Shown here: piece by piece, positions 25,063 through 36,594 of the stretch
Position numbering within the stretch: position 1 is the stretch's first letter
Layout of the letters: every line of letters begins with the position of its first letter
Assembly (NCBI RefSeq): GCF_964656455.1
Contig: NC_135717.1
Coordinates: 14,712,775 to 14,776,774 of the forward strand
Source of the DNA: Halichoerus grypus
Taxonomy: Eukaryota > Chordata > Mammalia > Carnivora > Phocidae
Reading direction: 5' to 3'
DNA: 64,000 nt
The notes under the pieces: generated by a model
Told to the model about the DNA's origin: nothing
The model's input: the letters and a program-made list of their open reading frames with translations, nothing else
The model's database searches: none
Made by a program: the position numbers and the translations under genes

Positions 25063-26459
25063 CTCAAATCAACAACCTAACTCTACAACTTAAGCAATTA
25101 GAAAAAGAATGAACAAATCCAAAGCTAGCAGAAGGAAATGAAATAATGAAGATTAGATCAATAAAACAGACAATAGAAAAACAAGAGAAAAATCAATGAA
25201 ACAAAGTTGATTCTTCAAAAAGATTAACAAAAATCAACAAACCTTTAATTAGATGGGACTAAAAAAAAAAAAGAGAAGACTCAAATTACTAAAATCAGAA
25301 ATTAAAGTGGGGACATTACTACCAATTCTACAGAAATAAAAAAGATATAAGAGTACTACGAACAAATGTACGCCAAGAAACTAGATACACTAGTTGAAAT
25401 GGACAAATTTCTAGAAACACAAAATCTACCAAGAAGTCACAAAGAAATAGAAAACCTGAATAGACCTATCACTAGTAATGAGATTGAATCAGTAACCACC
25501 AATCTCCCAGCAACAACAAAAAAGCCTCGTATCTGATTGCTTTACTAGGTGAATTCTACCAAATACTTAAAGAAGAACTAATACCAATCAAAAATGGGCA
25601 AAGGACCTGAATAGACATTTCTCCAAAGAAAGTATACAAATGGCCAATAAGCATATGAAAAGATGCCCAACAACACTAACAAGCAGGGAAACACAAATCA
25701 GAACCACAATGAGATACTCACACCCATTAGGATGGCTACTATCAAAAAAACAAAAACAAAACAATGTTGGTGAGGACACAGCAAAACCGGAACCGTGTGT
25801 ACTGTTGGTGGAAATGTAAGATGGTACAGCTCCAGTGTAAAATGGTATGGAGGCTCCTTAAAAAATTGAAAGTAGAATTACCATATAACCCAGCAATTCC
25901 ACTTTGGGTCTGTACCCAAAAGAATTGAAAATAGGGTCTCAAAGGGCTATTTGTACACCCATGTTCATAGCAGCATTATTCATAACAGCTAAAACATGGA
26001 AGCAACCCAAGAGTCCATCAACAGATAAATGGATAAAGAAAAATGTGGTATATATGTACAGTGGAATATTATTCCTCCTTAAAAAGGAAGGAAATTCTGA
26101 CACATGCTACAACATGGATGAACCTTGAGGGGCATTATGCTAAGTGAAATAAGCCATCACAAAAAGACCAACACTGTATGATTTCACTTATATGAGATAC
26201 TCAGATTAGTTGAAATCATAGAGTCACAAAGTATAAAGGTAGTTGCTAGGAGCTGTGAGGAGGAAAGAATGGGAAGTTATTGTTTAATAGGTATAAAGTT
26301 TCAGTTTTGCAAGATCAAGAGTTATGGGGACGGATGGTGGTGACAGATGCGTAAGATAAAAGCATTTAATACCACTGAACTATATACTTTAAAATGATGA
26401 GGATGGTAAACTTTGCTTAACAGAATAAAAAAAAATTAGTCTTAAAAAGTAGCATAAAG

Positions 26460-26652
26460 GGGCGCCTGGGTGGCTCAGTCGTTAAGCATCTGCCCCCGGC
26501 TCAGGTCATGATCCCAGGATCCTGGGATCGAGCCCCACATCGGGCTCCCTGCTCCACAGGAAGCCTGTTTCTCCCTCTCCCACTCCCCCTGCTTGTGTTC
26601 CCTCTCTCGCTGTGTCTCTCTGTCAAATAAATAAATAAAATCTTTAAAAAAA
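26460..26652 (+). mobile_element. SINEC
   Basis: Young subtype with ctccacaggaagcctgtttc. Perfect 16-bp TSD aaaaagtagcataaag at 26444-26459 and 26653-26668, just downstream of the L1 3' end. Confidence 0.97.
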
Positions 26653-26689
26653 AAAAAGTAGCATAAAGACAGAAGTGACTATTTTCTAA

Positions 26690-27300
26690 CTCTCTGGGTG
26701 AGAAAAAATTCCATAAGCTTAAAAATAATAGATAAAAATGTAAAATTTAAGCACATCAACAATAACAACAACTGAAGGAGCAAAAAACAGACTAGGAAAA
26801 ATATTTCCAATAAATGACAGATCCAGACTTTGTTAGTAGTTTTACAAACAGTTCATAGGAAATTACAAGAAAAGATAGCAAACCTTTTCAATTGGTAATG
26901 TCATTTCTAGGACTCTAAGGAAATAATCTAAATGCAAACAAAGCTTCTTACAAAAACACATCCTTCACATAATTAGTTATATTAGTGGAAGAAAAACCCA
27001 CATCATCACCAGACAAATGGCAAATTAAATTATGGCACTTTCATTTATAATTATGTAGTCACTATGCTTAGAAAAGATTTTTCAACAGGAAAATGCTTGT
27101 TATAATGTTCGGTGAGAAAAACTGATACAAAATTTCATACACAACATGATTTCAAACATGTACAAATATACATAAAGGTGAATAGTAAAAAAGGCTGAAA
27201 GAAAATACACTTTAAGATCTCTGTAAGGTGGAATGTAAGTTTTATTTTATTTTCTATATTTTTCTTATTTTTTACAAAGAGCATGTGTTATTTTAAAGTA
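26690..27300 (+). mobile_element. Old L1-type 3' UTR
   Basis: Sequence such as gcaaattaaattatggcact, gaaaatgcttgttataatgt and the end ttttacaaagagcatgtgtt resembles an old L1 3' end. Diverged; strand and family are tentative. Confidence 0.5.
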
Positions 27301-27614
27301 GTTTTGTTAAGGAGAAGTGATTTGAATGATAAACCTGAAATAGCATTATCCACAAAGTCTGTGAACCTTTTCACTAAATACAAGATCACAAGTTCAAGCA
27401 CTATCTGATTATATTTTTTCACCAGAATGTGACAGCTTTTCCAACTGCTATCTGCATAGTTCATCACCATGCATCCTACTTCACACTATTCTCAATGCTG
27501 ACAATGTGCTTTTTCACCACTTACGTGGGGCTGAGCATTTCAGTAAGACTTACAGACACTCCCCTCCCACAACTTACTGTGTTCTGGCAGAACTCACTTC
27601 AGGGAACAATTATA

Positions 27615-28140
27615 TGAATTACTGGGAAGTTCTCATCAGAAACCATGAAGGCCAGAAGACAATGGAGCAATAGCTTTGAAGTACTGACAGAAAGGCTGTC
27701 AATCCACATTTCTACATGCAGCAAAAACAGAATGAAAGCAAAATACAGACATCCTCAGGTAAAGAAAAACTAAGAGAATTCATTAACGGCACACCTGCTC
27801 TGAGGCAAATACTGAAGGAAGTTAAAGCAGAAGGATGGGGAGAGGATAGTATGCAACCACGAATCAAAAGAAAGCTGGGATGGCTAAATTAACACCAGAC
27901 AACTGAACTTCTAGACAAGAACCCTTACTACAGATAACGAGGGACATTACATAACGACAAAAGGGCAGATTCACTAAGACATAACCATCCTAAATGTATA
28001 TGCACCTAACATCACAGCTTCAGCAAAACTGATAGAACTGAAATGAGAAAGGCAAATCCACAATCAGAGTTGGAGTTTTCAACACTCCTCTCTAAGAAAT
28101 AGATAGAAAAATTACACCAAAAATCAGCAAGGATATAAAG
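27615..28140 (+). mobile_element. Old L1 fragment (ORF1 end and ORF2 start, shortened)
   Basis: accatgaaggccagaagaca, then caggtaaagaaaaactaaga, then aatgtatatgcacctaacat and ctgatagaactgaaatgaga: ORF1 C-terminal and ORF2 endonuclease text brought close by deletions. Confidence 0.75.
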
Positions 28141-28743
28141 ACTATTACCCAGTCAACTTCCAATCTGGGCTTGGGTTTATTGGAGTTTTACTTGGGGCTG
28201 GGGAGAGGGAAACCAGAAAAGACGTACGAAAGAAAGACAGGAGAAGGGCCCTTCCGCCAGCTGAATTACAAAATCAGTGAGAGCAGGCCTCTCTCACACC
28301 CCTATTACCTTCCACTTCTCTCTAAGCCAGAGCATACGTGCTGAGTGACTGACCGTGGATAGCAGGGTCACACTGCCGTTTCTCCTATTCCCTGGGACAT
28401 GTGACTTGTCATTTCCCTATAATACCACTGTTACTTAACAGTAATAAAGCCACATTCACAATGAAAAGTAAAAGTGCTATATCACACAGGACATAGGCTA
28501 TACATAAACGCTATAAATGGCATATATACTGTATATATTTATGTATACATTTATGATAAATATATGTATCTTTTCCAGACTGCAGTGGTAAAGGCAGGAA
28601 AATATACTCTCAATTAAAGTGACCATCCAACAGGCAAGTCCTCCTCCATCAGTAGCCTTACAAAGTCATGTTTTCCTGGCTGAAAGAATCTCCTACTCCC
28701 CAGGACTCCGTTCAGATGACGGAGGTTTAGAAAATGAAGATGG

Positions 28744-28822
28744 AGAGACTTTTGGAGACCACTCCCCTCTGAGCCCACTGGTGTTAAATAAACCTCCTAT
28801 CCTCCAAGAAAAAAAAAAGAAA
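28744..28822 (+). mobile_element. Tiny poly(A)-tailed retrocopy of unknown transcript
   Basis: Sixty-odd bases ending tgttaaataaacctcctatc and then an A-rich tail. AATAAA lies about 18 nt before the tail. The perfect 15-bp TSD agaaaatgaagatgg flanks it (28729-28743 and 28823-28837). The body is neither SINEC nor the L1 3' ends seen here, so L1 machinery probably copied the 3' end of some mRNA or LTR transcript. Confidence 0.8.
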
Positions 28823-29081
28823 AGAAAATGAAGATGGCAAAGCCACAGAGCATTTGACAGAATGCTTGCCAGGCCCTTAAGCTTTCAAGCAAATACTCCC
28901 TGACACAGAACTGAGAAAAGAAAAAAAGAATAAATCACACTTCCTGTGCTTTTCTCAGCATTCCCATCTAAACTCCTATCTACAGGATGAGAGTTGCCAC
29001 AAAAGTATTTAACACCCACCAAATCAGCAGCAAACCATGACCACTTCCTGAGAAGTAGCCAGTATCATCTGGTCCAGGTAC

Positions 29082-29510
29082 CTCTTGTTGCATAACACAC
29101 TGCCCCAAAACTCAGTGGCTTCATACAACACGGATCTCTTACTTGCTTTATTAATTCTGTGGGCCGGTTGGGTGCTTTTCCCACTCCCTGCGGTATGCGC
29201 TGAGGTCACCCATGCAGCTGGCACAAGAGGGAGCCGGGCTGGGGTTGCACACCCAAGAAGACTTCACTCAGATGTCTGACAGCTGATCCTGGCGGAGGGG
29301 CCCTGCTCATTCACTCCATCAGTCTAGACTGGCTTCTTGACAGCACAACAGCTGGGTGCTCAGAGGAAACCTTTCGAAAGGACAAGCCTCGAGGTCCAAG
29401 CACTTATCGAGCCTCTGCTTGCATTGTGCTTGCTAAGAGCCCATTAGCCCAAGCGGGCCACATGGCCACGCCCAGAGTCCTGTGAGAGACGACTGCAAGA
29501 GAGTGAACAC
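29082..29510 (+). mobile_element. Ancient dispersed repeat (family not named)
   Basis: Contains gttgcataacacactgcccc then aaaactcagtggcttcata, cacttcactcagatgtctga-like text and ggccacgcccagagtcctgt, the ordered landmarks of an old mammalian interspersed repeat that I recognise but cannot name with certainty. Confidence 0.6.
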
Positions 29511-29856
29511 TGGGAGTCACGGTTCATTAAGGGCCACCAAGTTAATAGACTCCTACATCATTTATACTAATTATGTTCACTCCAAGCCTGAAGGCAAAAA
29601 TTCCTCACGTCATAATTTATTAGTTTTCAAAGAGCTTTCACACTCAATATAACGGCTAATAGCTCTAGATCAATTTTTGGCTTATTTTAACAAAATCCTT
29701 TTAATATATGGTGATTAATCTGCAGCTCTCTGGGTAGACAAGCAAATATACTGATTTTAGATACTTAATATATGTTTACTTAATATACAATTACCATATT
29801 CTGTGCTAAGTGATCCAGAGGAAAACTGAATGATTCTGACTTCATTGTATGTATCT

Positions 29857-30049
29857 TTTTTTAAAAAAAATTTGAGAGAGAGTGCTCATGCACAGGGGGA
29901 GGAGCAGAGGGAGATGGAGAAAGAGAATCTCAAGCAGACTCCCTGCTGAGCACAGAGGCTGACATGGGCTCAACGCCAGGACCCTGAGATCATGAACTGA
30001 GCCAAAATCAAGAGTCAGATGCTTAACCGACTGAGCCATCCGGGCACCC
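29857..30049 (-). mobile_element. SINEC, older subtype, antisense
   Basis: Reverse complement with gatcatgaactgagccaaaa and head gagccatccgggcacccc. Diverged TSD gtatgtatctttttt / gaatatatctttttt. Confidence 0.92.
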
Positions 30050-31128
30050 CTGAATATATCTTTTTTATATAACCCTAAAGTTTTTACCTTGAAAAACATA
30101 AAAGCTTATTACCTATTAAAAAAAAAAGTTTTTAAAATTCTTTACACTGAAATCTAACTGAAATATATTAACAAATATATCACTACCATAGTCACACAGA
30201 CATACAATTTATTGCAAAGAACTTTAGAACACAAATTTGAATGTATGCTCTTAATGAGATGAATTCTACTGAAAGAGCCACAATGAATCTTTTTCTCCTC
30301 TTCAAAATTATGGAGGATCCTAAAGAAGTTTCATATATGTGGTTTACACCAATCAATCTTAACATAATAGAAATTAGAACCAAGAAATGTTTAAATTATT
30401 TTTACATTATTTCCTTTAATATAATAACAAGCCTATTAACATGGTTTTATGAAAAAAAATATTTTTCAAGACAAAAAAAGGTATAAAACAGCTGGATTCT
30501 TATACCTTTCTACATTTCAACTATTGTGATATGTTATTTTGGTTACAGTATATAAACAAAATCCAGCCTCACAGAGATATGCAGCTGGAAAAGAAGGAGT
30601 ACTTTACAGCCTTTTCAGAAAATTATGAAGGTTCTACTTTGATACTATACCAAAAGTCCACAAGTTTCATTAAAAATTAAATGCCTTATGGAATCTGGAA
30701 ACTATTAATGAATTTTTCATATTTTGTTACATTAAAATCTATTTGCCTACCTTGCACTTTGAATTTGATTTTATAGCATCATGCATTAGAAAACAAAGGT
30801 TCACAAAGTTATGCAGATCTTCCAAATATTGACACATTTCATTATATAGCATTTTAAAAATCACACCTTTTAATATCACAACTGATCTCATCATTGAACT
30901 CTTTAAGTATTGGGAAATTGCCTAACTATGACAATTAATACAAGTTTTCCAAATTTCTAGTTTTCATTTTAAGGCTCAAATTTATTACTGGCAATAAATA
31001 CTTTCAATGGCTTTCCTTGAAATGTCAGGATCACTTTATTTAAAAAAATAAAAAAAAACCATTGGCCAAATACCTAAGCCTGAATAACCATTCTTCATTG
31101 TTTTTATATGTTAAAATGGCACTCCATG

Positions 31129-31343
31129 GGGCACGTGGGTGGCTCAGTCATTAAGCGGCTGTCTTCCACTCAGGTCATGGTCCCAGGGTCCTGGGATTGA
31201 GGCCCGCATCAGGGCTCCCTGCTCAGCAGGAAGCCTGCTTCTCCCTCTCCCACTCCCCCTGCTGTGTTCCCTCTCTCGCCGTGTCTCTCTCTGTCAAATA
31301 AATAAATAAAAAATCTTTAAAAAATTTAAAAAATTTAAAAAAT
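31129..31343 (+). mobile_element. SINEC
   Basis: Head gggcacgtgggtggctcagt. The tail is expanded with AAATTTAAA units. 15-bp TSD aaatggcactccatg / aaatggcattccatg at 31114-31128 and 31344-31358. Confidence 0.96.
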
Positions 31344-31914
31344 AAATGGCATTCCATGAACATAACCTGCAGCCTAACTGTAAAAATTCTTTCCTAAAGA
31401 CAACTGTATACTTTGGTATGCAACAAAAGTGCTTTATGCATACTTTCCATTTCTTCATACAGAATATTAAAAAGACAGGTATTCAAAGGTAAAGATTTTA
31501 AAAGCTTGTAATTTCTCCTACTTTATCAAGGTAATTCTTAAGTATAACTGGCAAAAATAAAAAACAGAGCGAATGTACCTTGACTTACCAGTACAGTTTG
31601 TTTTACTGCCTTAATTCATACTGAGTCAGCTTTTTTAACCACCATTGCTTTTGCAACATTAGTTCAAATGTCCACACAGCAAAAAAGACAAATAATACCA
31701 CAGCATTATTATGAAAACAGTTTTGACCTCTGGGACCCCGCAGGGTCTGCAGATCAAGCTTTAAGAACCACCACTGTAGCTTAACAGCAATAAGTAATCA
31801 TGTCAATATCAAAAAAAAAAAAAAAGAAAAAAAGAATTTTGTTGAAGGGGAAAAAAGTGGTACAATTATAAAATCAAATTAACTGAAAACTAATGTTAAA
31901 ATTGAAATGTGAGT

Positions 31915-32500
31915 TCAACCACTTTGGAAAACTATTCATAATATCTACTAAAGCTCAACATATGCTTAAGCAATTCCACTCCAAGGTGTACACCCAAGAA
32001 AAATGAGTGTTATGTCCAAAGACTGTACATGAGGTTCACAGCACTGACTTCATAGGAGCAAAAACAATAGCAAAAAACTAGAAACACTCCACATGTCCAC
32101 TGACAAGTGAATGAATAAATAGTGGCCTATTTATACAATGGAATAGATTCAGCAAGAAATAAAGTACTGATTCACACAAAAACATGGAAAAACCTCAATA
32201 ATTATGCCAAATGAATGAAGCCAGACCAAAAGGAGAATATAATGCATAACTATATTAAATTCTAGAAAATATAAATTTATATACACAGACAGAAAGCAAA
32301 TCAGTGGTTTCCTGGAGATAGGAATAAAAAGATAGATGGATTACAAAGAAGCAAAAGGAAATTTTGGGTGTTCATTATCTTGATTTTGATGATGGTTTCA
32401 CTAGTATATACAAACGTCAAAACTCATCAAAATGTATGCTCCACATACAATTTCTTATATGTTGATTATACTTCAAATAATGTTGGAAATATTTTAACTA
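31915..32500 (+). mobile_element. Old L1 3' end
   Basis: ORF2 C-terminal text (ccactttggaaaactattca, acaatggaatagattcagca) leads into a 3' UTR (tttgatgatggtttcactag, caaaactcatcaaaatgtat). Confidence 0.82.
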
Positions 32501-32969
32501 AAAAAAAGGAGACGGGCGAGGGAAGGGAGGGGCGACCCGGGAGTCACCTAGAAAAGTTCCCACCAGCCAAACTGTGAAAATTTAGGATCAATAAAGAAAA
32601 TGACTGTGATGGGCTGAATTGATGAAAATATCATAATCATATTCCAATACAGAGAAGAAAATTTGTTACCATTTGAGGCAGCTAGGAAAATAACATCGAC
32701 TTTGAGAACTGGTACCTAAAGTGAATTAAGCATTTATCCTAACTTGCCAATAGGAACTATATTTCAGAGTAACCAAATATCCACAGTTAATAATAAAAAA
32801 AAAAATTCTTCTTTACAGACTAATGATAGCTAATAAACACAGAAGAAATAACAGAATTGAAAATATTATTTTACAAAGCCTAAATATGTATTCTCTCAGA
32901 CAAGCACTATCAAATGGTGTTCCAAAAAAAAATGTGAACAGTAGCTTAATGAAGTTGAGAGAAGGCTGG

Positions 32970-34993
32970 ATTTTTTTCTTACTTACTTACTTATTTATCC
33001 ACTAAAATTAACATACTATGCTATATTAGTTTCAGGTATACACTACTGCGATTCGTCAGTGATTACTCAGTGCTCATCACATTAAGTACTTTTAATCCCC
33101 TTCTCCTATGTCACCCACCTCCCCTCTAGCAACCAATCCATTCTCTGTATTTAAGTGTCTGTTTTTTTGTTTGCCTCTTTCCCTGTTTTGCTTCTTAAAT
33201 TCTCTATGAGTGAAATCATATGGTATTTCTCTTTCTCAGACTCACTTATTTGACTTGCATAATAACCTCTAGATCCATCCATGTTGTTGCAAATGGCAAG
33301 ATTTCATTTTTTATGGCTAATATTCCGTTGTAGATATACATCACAATCTTCTTTATCTATTCATCTGTGGATGGACACCTGGGCTACTTCCATAATTTGC
33401 CTATTCTAAATAACGCTGTAATAAAAACAACATGCATACATCTTTTCAAATTAGTGTTTTTGTATTCTTTGGGTAAATACCCAGTAGTGCAATTACTGGA
33501 TCGTACAGTAATTCTATTTTTAATTTTTTGAAGAACCTCCATACTGTCTTCCACAGTGGCTGCACCACTTTGCATTCCCACCAACACTGCACAAGGGTTC
33601 CCTTTTTCTCTACATCCACGCCAACACTTGCTGTTTCTTGTGTTTTTGATTTTAACCATTTTGACAAGTGTGAAGTGATATCTCACTGTGGTTTTGACTG
33701 TATTTCCCTGATGATGAGTAATGTTGAGCATCTTTTCATGTATCTGTTGCCCATCTGGACGTTTTCTTTGCAGAAATGTCTGTTCATGTCTTCTGCCTAA
33801 TTTTTAATTGGATTATTTGGGGGTTTGTTTAAGTTCTTTATATATTTGGGATACCAACCCTTTATCAATCAGATATATCATTTGCAAATATCTTCTACCA
33901 TTCAGTAAGCTGCCTTCTAATTTTGTTGATTGCTTCCTTTGCTGTACAGAAACTTTTTTTTTTTTTTAAGATTTTATGTATTTGAGAGAGAGCGGGGGGG
34001 CGGAGAGCACATGAACAGGGGTGAGGGGCAGAGGGAGAGGGACAAGCAGACTCCCTGCTGAACAGGGAGCCCGATGCAGGGCTCGATCCCACAACCCTAA
34101 GATCATGACCTGAGCCAAAGGCAGATGCTTAACCAACTGAGCCCACCCAGGCGCCCCAGAAACTTTTTATTTTGATGTCATCTCAATAGTTTATTTTTGC
34201 TTTTGTTTCCCTTGCTCAGGAGACCTATCTAGAAAGACGTTGCTATGGCCAATGTCTGAGAAACTACTGCCTATGCTCTCCTCTGGGATTTTTATGGTTT
34301 TAGGTCTCACATTTAGGTCTTTCATCCATTTTGAGTTTACTTTTATGTGTGGTAAAAGAAAAGTAGTAGTCCAGTTTCATTCTTTTGCATGTAGCTGTCC
34401 AGTTTTCCCCACACCATTTGTTGACGAGACTTTTTCCCACTGCATATTCTTGCATCCTTTGTTGTAGATTAATTGACCAAAATATCATGGGTTTATTTCT
34501 GGGCTTTCTATTCTGTTCCATTGATCTGTATGGCTATTTTTGTGCCAGTACCATACTGTTTTGATGTAGTATGTCTTGAAATCTGGGACTGTGATACTTC
34601 CAGTTCTGTTTTTCTTTTTCAAGATTACTTTGGCTATTCAGGGTCTTCTGTGGTTCCATACAAATCTTAAGATTATTTGTCCTAGTTCTGTAAAAAACGC
34701 TATTGGAATTTGATAGGGAATAAATCTGTAGATTGCATTAAATCTACAGATCACTTTGGGTGGTATGGACAGTTTAACAATATTCGTTTTCCCAACACAT
34801 GAACACGGAATATCTTTCCATTTGTTTATGTTATCTTCAATTTATTTCATCAATATTTTATAGTTTTCAGAATACAGGTCTTTTACCTCTTCAGTTAAGT
34901 TTATTCCTAGGTATTTTATTGTTTTAGGTACAATTGTAAATGGGATTATTTTCCTAATTTCTCTACTTCATTATTAGTATGGAACTGGATGTT
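32970..34993 (-). mobile_element. L1, antisense, 5'-truncated
   Basis: T-rich start (reverse-complement tail), 3' UTR, then ORF2 C-terminus and RT region in antisense (ctgtcttccacagtggctgc, ctgggctttctattctgttc, agtaaagttctagcagc at the far end). Interrupted by an antisense SINEC at 33960-34156. Less decayed than the M-type copies; 3'-UTR text differs from the other L1s here. Confidence 0.88.
33960..34156 (-). mobile_element. SINEC, antisense, within antisense L1
   Basis: Flanked by cagaaactttttt-type TSD copies (from 33948 and from 34157). Head ends gaggcgcc-like ggcgcccc. Confidence 0.94.
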
Positions 34994-35280
34994 TTAATAA
35001 TTCCAAAGTAAAGTTCTAGCAGCAAAGAGAAAAACAACTAGACAAAAAAGAGAACAGACTGTCATTATCCTGTTTCAATGGTGAATATTAGCATCATTAA
35101 TGGTGGGTCAACGAGATTATCAAGTCTAATGATATAACACAACATACATTAATGAATGCAATCAATTTGACCTATACTATATAATACAAAAATGTTTCAA
35201 TGTAACTTTCAATGTGACTTCTCCTTTACAAGAAAATATTAGGAATAAAGAAATATGCTCATCAGACAAACTAATTTTTA

Positions 35281-35693
35281 TTCTATTTTTTTAAAGATTT
35301 TATTTATTGGGGCGCCTGGGTGGCTCAGTCGTTAAGCGTCTGCCTTCGGCTCAGGTCATGATCCCAGGGTCCTGGGATCGAGCCCCGCATCAGGCTCCCT
35401 GCTCCGCGGGAAGCCTGCTTCTCTCTCTCCCACTCCCCCTGCTTGTGTTCCCTCTCTCACTGTGTCTCTCTGTCAAATAAATAAATAAAATCTTTAAAAA
35501 AAAAAAAAAAAAAAAAGATTTTATTTATTTATTTGACAGAGAGAGAGCACAAGCAGTGGGAGCAGAAGAGGGAGAGGGAGAAGCAGGCTCTCTGCTGAGC
35601 AGGGAGCCCAATGCGAGGCTGGATCCCAGGACCCTGGGATCATGACCTGAGCCGAAGGCAGATGCTTAACCAACTGAGCCACCCAGGTGCCCC
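35281..35693 (-). mobile_element. SINEC, antisense, split by a second SINEC
   Basis: Two parts, 35281-35308 (T-rich tail) and 35514-35693 (body and head). Perfect 18-bp TSD cagacaaactaattttta at 35263-35280 and 35694-35711, placed inside L1 ORF2. Confidence 0.96.
35309..35513 (+). mobile_element. SINEC inserted in the tail of an opposite-strand SINEC
   Basis: Near-consensus young copy. Its 16-bp TSD aaagattttatttatt (35293-35308 and 35514-35529) is part of the host SINE tail, giving a tail-to-tail inverted pair. Confidence 0.97.
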
Positions 35694-35711
35694 CAGACAA
35701 ACTAATTTTTA

Positions 35712-36163
35712 AACCAAAGACTGTAATAAGAGATGAAGAAAGACACTATATTATGATAAAAGGGTTTATCCAACAAGAAGATCTAACAATTATAAATATT
35801 TATGCCCCTAACTTGGAAGCAGCCAAATATATAAACCAATTAATAACAAAATTAAAGAAACTCATTGATAATAATACAGTAATAGTAGGGGACTTTAACA
35901 GATCACATAAGCAGAAGATCAATAAGGAAATAAGGGCTTTGAATGACACACTGGATCAAATGGAGTTAACAGTTATATTCAGAGCATTTCATCCTAAAGC
36001 AGCAGAATATATATTCTTCTCAAGTGCTCATGGAACATTCTCCAGAACAGATCACATACTGGGTCACAAATCAGGTCTCAACTGGTACAAAAAGACTGAG
36101 ATCATATTAATTTTCAGACTAAAATGCTGTATTTTCAGACTACAAAAATGCTATAAAATCTGA
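35712..36163 (+). pseudogene. L1 ORF2 endonuclease-domain remnant
   Basis: The open stretch includes IINIYAPN and VIVGDFN, landmarks of the APE-type endonuclease. Downstream FSSAHGTFSRTDHILGHKSGL keeps the S-x-x-H-G...R-x-D-H-x-L pattern of the catalytic C-terminal part. A short deletion removes sequence after GDFN. The frame ends before the reverse transcriptase. Relic only. Confidence 0.85.
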
Positions 36164-36570
36164 AGTCAACAAGAAGAAAAAATTTGGAAGGACCACAAAC
36201 ACATCGAGGTTAAAGAACATCCTACTGAAGAATGAATGGGTCAACCAGGAAATTAAAGAAGAATTTAAAAAATACATGGAAGCAAATGAAAATGAAAACA
36301 CGACAGGTCAAAATCAAAGGTCAACAAAGGCAATCCTAAGAGGGAAGGATATAGCAATACAAGCCTTCCTCAAGAAACAAGAAAAGTCTTAAATATACAA
36401 CCTACCTTACACCTAAAAGAGCTAGAAAAAGAACAGCAAATAAAGACTAAATCCACCAGAAGAGAAATAATAAAGATTAAAGCAAAAGTTAATGATACAG
36501 AAATAAAAAAAAAAAACCGGTAGAACAGATCAACAAAACTAGGAACTGGTTCTCTAAAAGAATTAATAAG

Positions 36571-36594
36571 GGGCGCCTGGGTGGCTCAGTCGGA
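36571..36594 (+). mobile_element. SINEC head remnant at an L1 deletion junction
   Basis: gggcgcctgggtggctcagt followed by cgg is the first 24 bases of a SINEC, abruptly joined to L1 ORF2 C-terminal sequence (accaccgacagaatgggag). Confidence 0.9.

Larger units (their letters stand above)
21125..26443 (+). mobile_element. L1, sense, with large internal ORF2 deletion
   Basis: 5' UTR (gggaagatggaggaggagg...), a fairly open ORF1 (21909-22475), ORF1 C-terminal and inter-ORF region to about 23680, ORF2 endonuclease/early RT to about 25588, then a direct jump to ORF2 C-terminal text (aaaaatgggcaaaggacctg) and an L1MA/L1MB-like 3' UTR ending near 26443. About 2 kb of ORF2, including most of RT, is missing at 25588/25589. 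Three SINECs are inserted (22656, 24102, 24592) and a fourth sits just past its end (26460). Confidence 0.85.
35259..36568 (+). mobile_element. L1 ORF2 fragment (endonuclease to early RT)
   Basis: Starts tcatcagacaaactaattt and runs through endonuclease text to ctggttctctaaaagaatta. Internal small deletions and a ~20-bp local duplication near 36115-36155. It stops at a SINE head. Confidence 0.88.

Noticed and set aside
33384..33800. 90-115 codon frames on both strands
   Set aside because: Translations of the L1 ORF2 C-terminal region and its complement, not host genes.
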